Origin: Eubacterium sp.
GTDB taxonomy: Bacteria; Bacillota; Clostridia; Lachnospirales; Lachnospiraceae
Length of the DNA stretch: 42,824 nucleotides
Assembly (NCBI GenBank): GCA_017437905.1
Contig: JAFRWY010000024.1
Span: 1 to 42,824, forward strand
Reading direction: 5' to 3'
Positions 40,166 to 42,824 of this stretch are shown piece by piece (position 1 is the stretch's first letter; every line of letters begins with the position of its first letter). A model generated the notes under the pieces. It had not been told where the DNA came from and made no database searches. It worked only from the letters and a program-made list of their open reading frames with translations. A program made the translations under genes and the position numbers.

Positions 40166-41290
40166 TTATTCCGTCTGACCGGAGGCTTTTACTGCCTGGT
40201 CTCTTAAATATGCATTGATAAAGGGATCGATCCCTCCGTCCAGCACGCGCTGTGCATCACCCACCTCACAGTTGGTCCGGTGATCCTTCACCAGTGTGTA
40301 GGGCTGGAGCACATAGGACCGGATCTGGCTTCCGAAGGCGTTATCCGTGATCTCGCCGCGGATACCGCTCAACTTCTCCATATTCTTCTGCTGTTCCAGA
40401 AGATACAGCTTCGCCTTCAGCATCTTCATGGCCTTGTCCCGGTTCTGGAACTGGGAGCGCTCGTTCTGGCACGCCACCACGGTTCCCGTGGGGATGTGCG
40501 TGAGACGCACCGCCGAAGATGTCTTGTTGATATGCTGTCCGCCGGCACCACTGGACCGGTAGGTATCCATTTTAATGTCCGCCTCATTGATCTCGATGTC
40601 GATATTGTCATCCAGCTCGGGCATGACATCCAGCGATACGAAGGAAGTCTGCCGCTTGCCCACCGCATTGAAGGGGGAAATGCGCACCAGCCGGTGTACA
40701 CCCTTCTCAGACTTCAGATACCCGTAAGCATGGTATCCGTTCACCTGAAATGTGACTGACTTTATACCGGCTTCGTCGCCGTCCTGATAGTCCAGCACTT
40801 CCACATCGAACTTATGCTTGTCCGCCCAGCGGGTGTACATGCGGTACAGCATGCTTGCCCAGTCGCAGGATTCGGTTCCGCCGGAACCTGCATGGATCGT
40901 GAGCACGGCGTTGTTCGTGTCAAACTCTCCGGAAAGCAGGGTCGCGATCCGGAACTCGTCGAAGGTCTCACTGAAATCCTCCAGCATCTTGCCGGCTTCC
41001 TCCACCAGCTCGTCCTCTCCGGCCTCTTCCGCCATTTCCAGCATGGCTCCGATGTCCTCGTAGGAACTGTAGAGCCTGTCATAATCCGCGATAGTGTCCT
41101 TCAGGTTTTTGATCTCCTTCATGACCTTGCCGCTCTCCTGGATGTTCTCCCAGAAGCCCGGCTCCTCGGTCCGCTTCTCCAGTTCGGCGATGCGGGCCTC
41201 TTTCCCGGAAATGTCCAGCGACTGACGGACTTCCTCCAGGGGGGCGGTGTATTCACTTAATTTGAATTTGTATTCGTCGATCGCGAGCAT
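40166..41290 (-). CDS. prfB: Peptide chain release factor 2
   Basis: Recognises UGA and UAA stop codons and triggers peptide release. 374 residues. The stop-codon SPF tripeptide is at 205-207 (RISPFNAV) and the catalytic GGQ at 250-252 (SSGAGGQHIN). The gene reads through as one frame, with no internal UGA near codon 25, so it lacks the programmed +1 frameshift that autoregulates prfB in many bacteria. AGAGG lies upstream of the ATG. It follows secA, as in many Firmicutes. Confidence 0.96.
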   Translation of the reverse strand: MLAIDEYKFKLSEYTAPLEEVRQSLDISGKEARIAELEKRTEEPGFWENIQESGKVMKEIKNLKDTIADYDRLYSSYEDIGAMLEMAEEAGEDELVEEAGKMLEDFSETFDEFRIATLLSGEFDTNNAVLTIHAGSGGTESCDWASMLYRMYTRWADKHKFDVEVLDYQDGDEAGIKSVTFQVNGYHAYGYLKSEKGVHRLVRISPFNAVGKRQTSFVSLDVMPELDDNIDIEINEADIKMDTYRSSGAGGQHINKTSSAVRLTHIPTGTVVACQNERSQFQNRDKAMKMLKAKLYLLEQQKNMEKLSGIRGEITDNAFGSQIRSYVLQPYTLVKDHRTNCEVGDAQRVLDGGIDPFINAYLRDQAVKASGQTE

Positions 41291-41322
41291 ATTATTCCTC
41301 TTTAATCATACAAATTTCCTAC

Positions 41323-41355
41323 AGAGATTCTTCGGCTGGCGCCTCAGAATGACAT
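41323..41355. repeat. Dispersed palindromic repeat, half copy
   Basis: AGAGATTCTTCGGC then GCCTCAGAATGACAT, the inverse of the left arm at 38829. It is in the 206-base gap between secA and prfB. Confidence 0.7.
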
Positions 41356-41442
41356 GGGTGTCCTGCAGAAATCCGACCACGCCCAGGGTTCGCTTGTCAC
41401 GCTGCGTTGCCTGTGGCAACTCCGCATACCAAGCTCCACCTG

Positions 41443-41494
41443 GCGAATCTGCTTTGCAGATTCGCAGCTTTCTTCGGCGCTGCGCGCCGAAGAA
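41443..41494. other. Two strong hairpins downstream of secA
   Basis: GCGAATCTGC-TTT-GCAGATTCGC (41443-41465) and TTCTTCGGCGC-TGC-GCGCCGAAGAA (41470-41494) are perfect stems a few bases after the secA stop. Neither has a U-tract on the minus strand, so a terminator role is uncertain; they may protect the secA 3' end. Confidence 0.5.
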
Positions 41495-41496
41495 GG

Positions 41497-42824
41497 TCAT
41501 TTACCGCAACACTTTTTATACTTAAGTCCCGATCCGCACGGACACGGGTCATTCGGCATGATCTTCTTATCTTTCTTGACAGGGCCCTTCTTTACGGTGT
41601 CGTCCTTGTTGGTTCCTGTCACCTTGGCAACTGCCTCACGGCGTACCAGTCTCTGGACTGCCGCATGGGTCTTACGCATATCCTCGGCAGACGGTCCCTT
41701 GGAGGGGCCTTCCTCTGCCGGGCCGCCGGGGCCTGCGGAATCATCGGAGTCATCATCCTGCGCATCCATCCACGGACCATAATTCGGATCATCGGAGGTC
41801 TCGGAATTCAGGTCCTTATCTGTCTTCGGGCCGTCACTCTCCGGTGACTTGCGCTCCGGCGGTCTCCGCTTCGGATCGTTGACCGGACCTTCCTCATCTC
41901 TCCGGACTGCGATATGCATGATAAAACGGGATGTATCTTCCTTGATGGAATCCATCATGGCGTTGAACATATCGAAACCTGCCAGCTTGTACTCAACTAC
42001 CGGATCCCGTCCACCCATGGACTGCAGGCCGATGCCCTGACGCAGCTGCGCCATGTCATCGATGTTGTCCATCCACTTCATATCAACCACCTTCAGCAGG
42101 GCCACACGCTCGATCTCGCGCATGTCGCCGCCGGCCTCGGTGATCTCCTTCTCTTTATCCTCGTAGAGTTTCTGTGTCTCATCCAGCAGGCGCTGCTTGA
42201 AGTCCTCTGCACGCACGCCCTTCTGCTCTTCCTCGGTGAGGCTGATCTTCTGCAGCGGAACGATGGGACGCAGCGTATCATTTAACTCACGAAGATCCCA
42301 CTCGGTCGGCGGAACCTCATCGGAAGCAACCTTATCAACATAGGTGGACACGGTATCCATGACCATCTTGTAAACGGTTTCGTGCATATCCTCGCCGTCC
42401 AGAACCTTGCGGCGCTCCGCGTAGATCACTTCACGCTGCTCGTTGTTCACCTGGTCGTACTCCAGCAGGTTCTTACGGATGGCGAAGTTGTTGGACTCGA
42501 TCTTCTTCTGAGCCTTCTCAACGAATCTTGTGATGGTCTTATGCTGGATCTCCTGACCCTCCGGGATACGCAGTGCATCATACACACGCATGACACGCTC
42601 GGAACCGAAGAGACGCATCAGGTCGTCCTCCAGGGACAGATAGAACTTGGAATGTCCCGGGTCACCCTGACGTCCGGAACGACCACGCAGCTGGTTGTCG
42701 ATACGACGGGACTCATGACGCTCGGTACCGATGACCTTCAGACCGCCCAGCTCCTTCACGCCCTCGCCCAGCTTGATATCCGTACCACGGCCGGCCATGT
42801 TGGTCGCGATGGTAACGTGACCCA
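41497..42824 (-). CDS. secA: Preprotein translocase ATPase SecA, C-terminal part (cut by window edge)
   Basis: Motor that drives secretory proteins through SecYEG. About 442 C-terminal residues are present. They start in the second ATPase domain ([16 protein letters not shown], then [18 protein letters not shown]), pass through the helical scaffold and wing domains ([34 protein letters not shown]), then a long acidic Pro/Ser/Asp-rich linker (about 110 residues, including [13 protein letters not shown]), to the zinc-binding tail [17 protein letters not shown] that binds SecB-like partners and phospholipid. The linker is longer than usual. The 5' part lies outside the window. Confidence 0.97.
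   Translation of the reverse strand, partial: GHVTIATNMAGRGTDIKLGEGVKELGGLKVIGTERHESRRIDNQLRGRSGRQGDPGHSKFYLSLEDDLMRLFGSERVMRVYDALRIPEGQEIQHKTITRFVEKAQKKIESNNFAIRKNLLEYDQVNNEQREVIYAERRKVLDGEDMHETVYKMVMDTVSTYVDKVASDEVPPTEWDLRELNDTLRPIVPLQKISLTEEEQKGVRAEDFKQRLLDETQKLYEDKEKEITEAGGDMREIERVALLKVVDMKWMDNIDDMAQLRQGIGLQSMGGRDPVVEYKLAGFDMFNAMMDSIKEDTSRFIMHIAVRRDEEGPVNDPKRRPPERKSPESDGPKTDKDLNSETSDDPNYGPWMDAQDDDSDDSAGPGGPAEEGPSKGPSAEDMRKTHAAVQRLVRREAVAKVTGTNKDDTVKKGPVKKDKKIMPNDPCPCGSGLKYKKCCGK

Overview
The window looks like chromosome of a butyrate-forming, anaerobic, Gram-positive Clostridia, most likely Lachnospiraceae. I infer this from the adjacent ptb-buk pair (phosphotransbutyrylase and butyrate kinase), strong AGGAGG-type ribosome binding sites, choline/glucan-binding-type wall repeats, a PadR-HAAS-DUF4097 module, a BmrCD-like ABC exporter pair, a ferredoxin-type aldo/keto reductase and 4-bp ATGA gene overlaps. 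The window is moderately GC-rich. I cannot name the genus, and I see no prophage, conjugative element, CRISPR array, rRNA or tRNA.

Layout, left to right. At 1-467 is the 5' end of ileS (minus strand, cut by the window edge), then a divergent DUF1858 gene. At 1.4-3.4 kb is a padR-DUF1700-DUF4097 operon, followed by a 1-Cys peroxiredoxin (3.7-4.4 kb). At 4.6-7.0 kb a HAD phosphatase is translationally coupled to a 585-residue protein with two HTH domains. At 7.1-11.1 kb a heterodimeric ABC exporter is interrupted, between its two half-genes, by four exact-period 84-bp tandem repeats. aroD (plus strand) sits at 11.4-12.2 kb. At 12.3-17.6 kb lies a ptb-buk operon that continues into a 703-residue single-pass membrane protein and a Gfo/Idh/MocA oxidoreductase. 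At 17.7-21.3 kb are a 1089-residue secreted wall-binding repeat protein and a Lys-rich mini membrane protein. A divergent AraC regulator and MATE transporter follow (21.5-23.9 kb).

From 24 to 33.9 kb the minus strand carries the t6A tRNA-modification genes, interspersed with others: tsaD, an unknown 116-residue gene, rnz, an AT-rich regulator combining winged helix, GHKL ATPase and STAS-like domains, a tsaB-rimI fusion, an SGNH esterase, a flavin-type oxidase-fold protein, an Fe-S aldo/keto reductase, an alpha/beta hydrolase, tsaE, a 49-residue ORF and a YcxB-like protein. As written here tsaE is frameshifted by one extra G in a G6 run at its P-loop. A dCMP deaminase and a divergent hybrid histidine kinase follow (33.9-37.3 kb). 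The right end is lysC, hom, prfB and the C-terminal part of secA (37.6-42.8 kb, all minus).

The most unusual features are: an 84-bp palindromic element inserted in frame in tsaB, belonging to a dispersed family with TGTCATYCTGAG ends found in at least five other places here; the 84-bp tandem array with a Shine-Dalgarno and ATG in every copy inside the ABC exporter operon; three TTCGCCAT repeats at exact 21-bp spacing over the promoter of the STAS-like/ATPase regulator; and the tsaE frameshift. I do not see a large, clearly new multi-gene defence-type system. The best candidates for undescribed biology are the wHTH-ATPase-STAS regulator with its operator array and the two-HTH/HAD pair.
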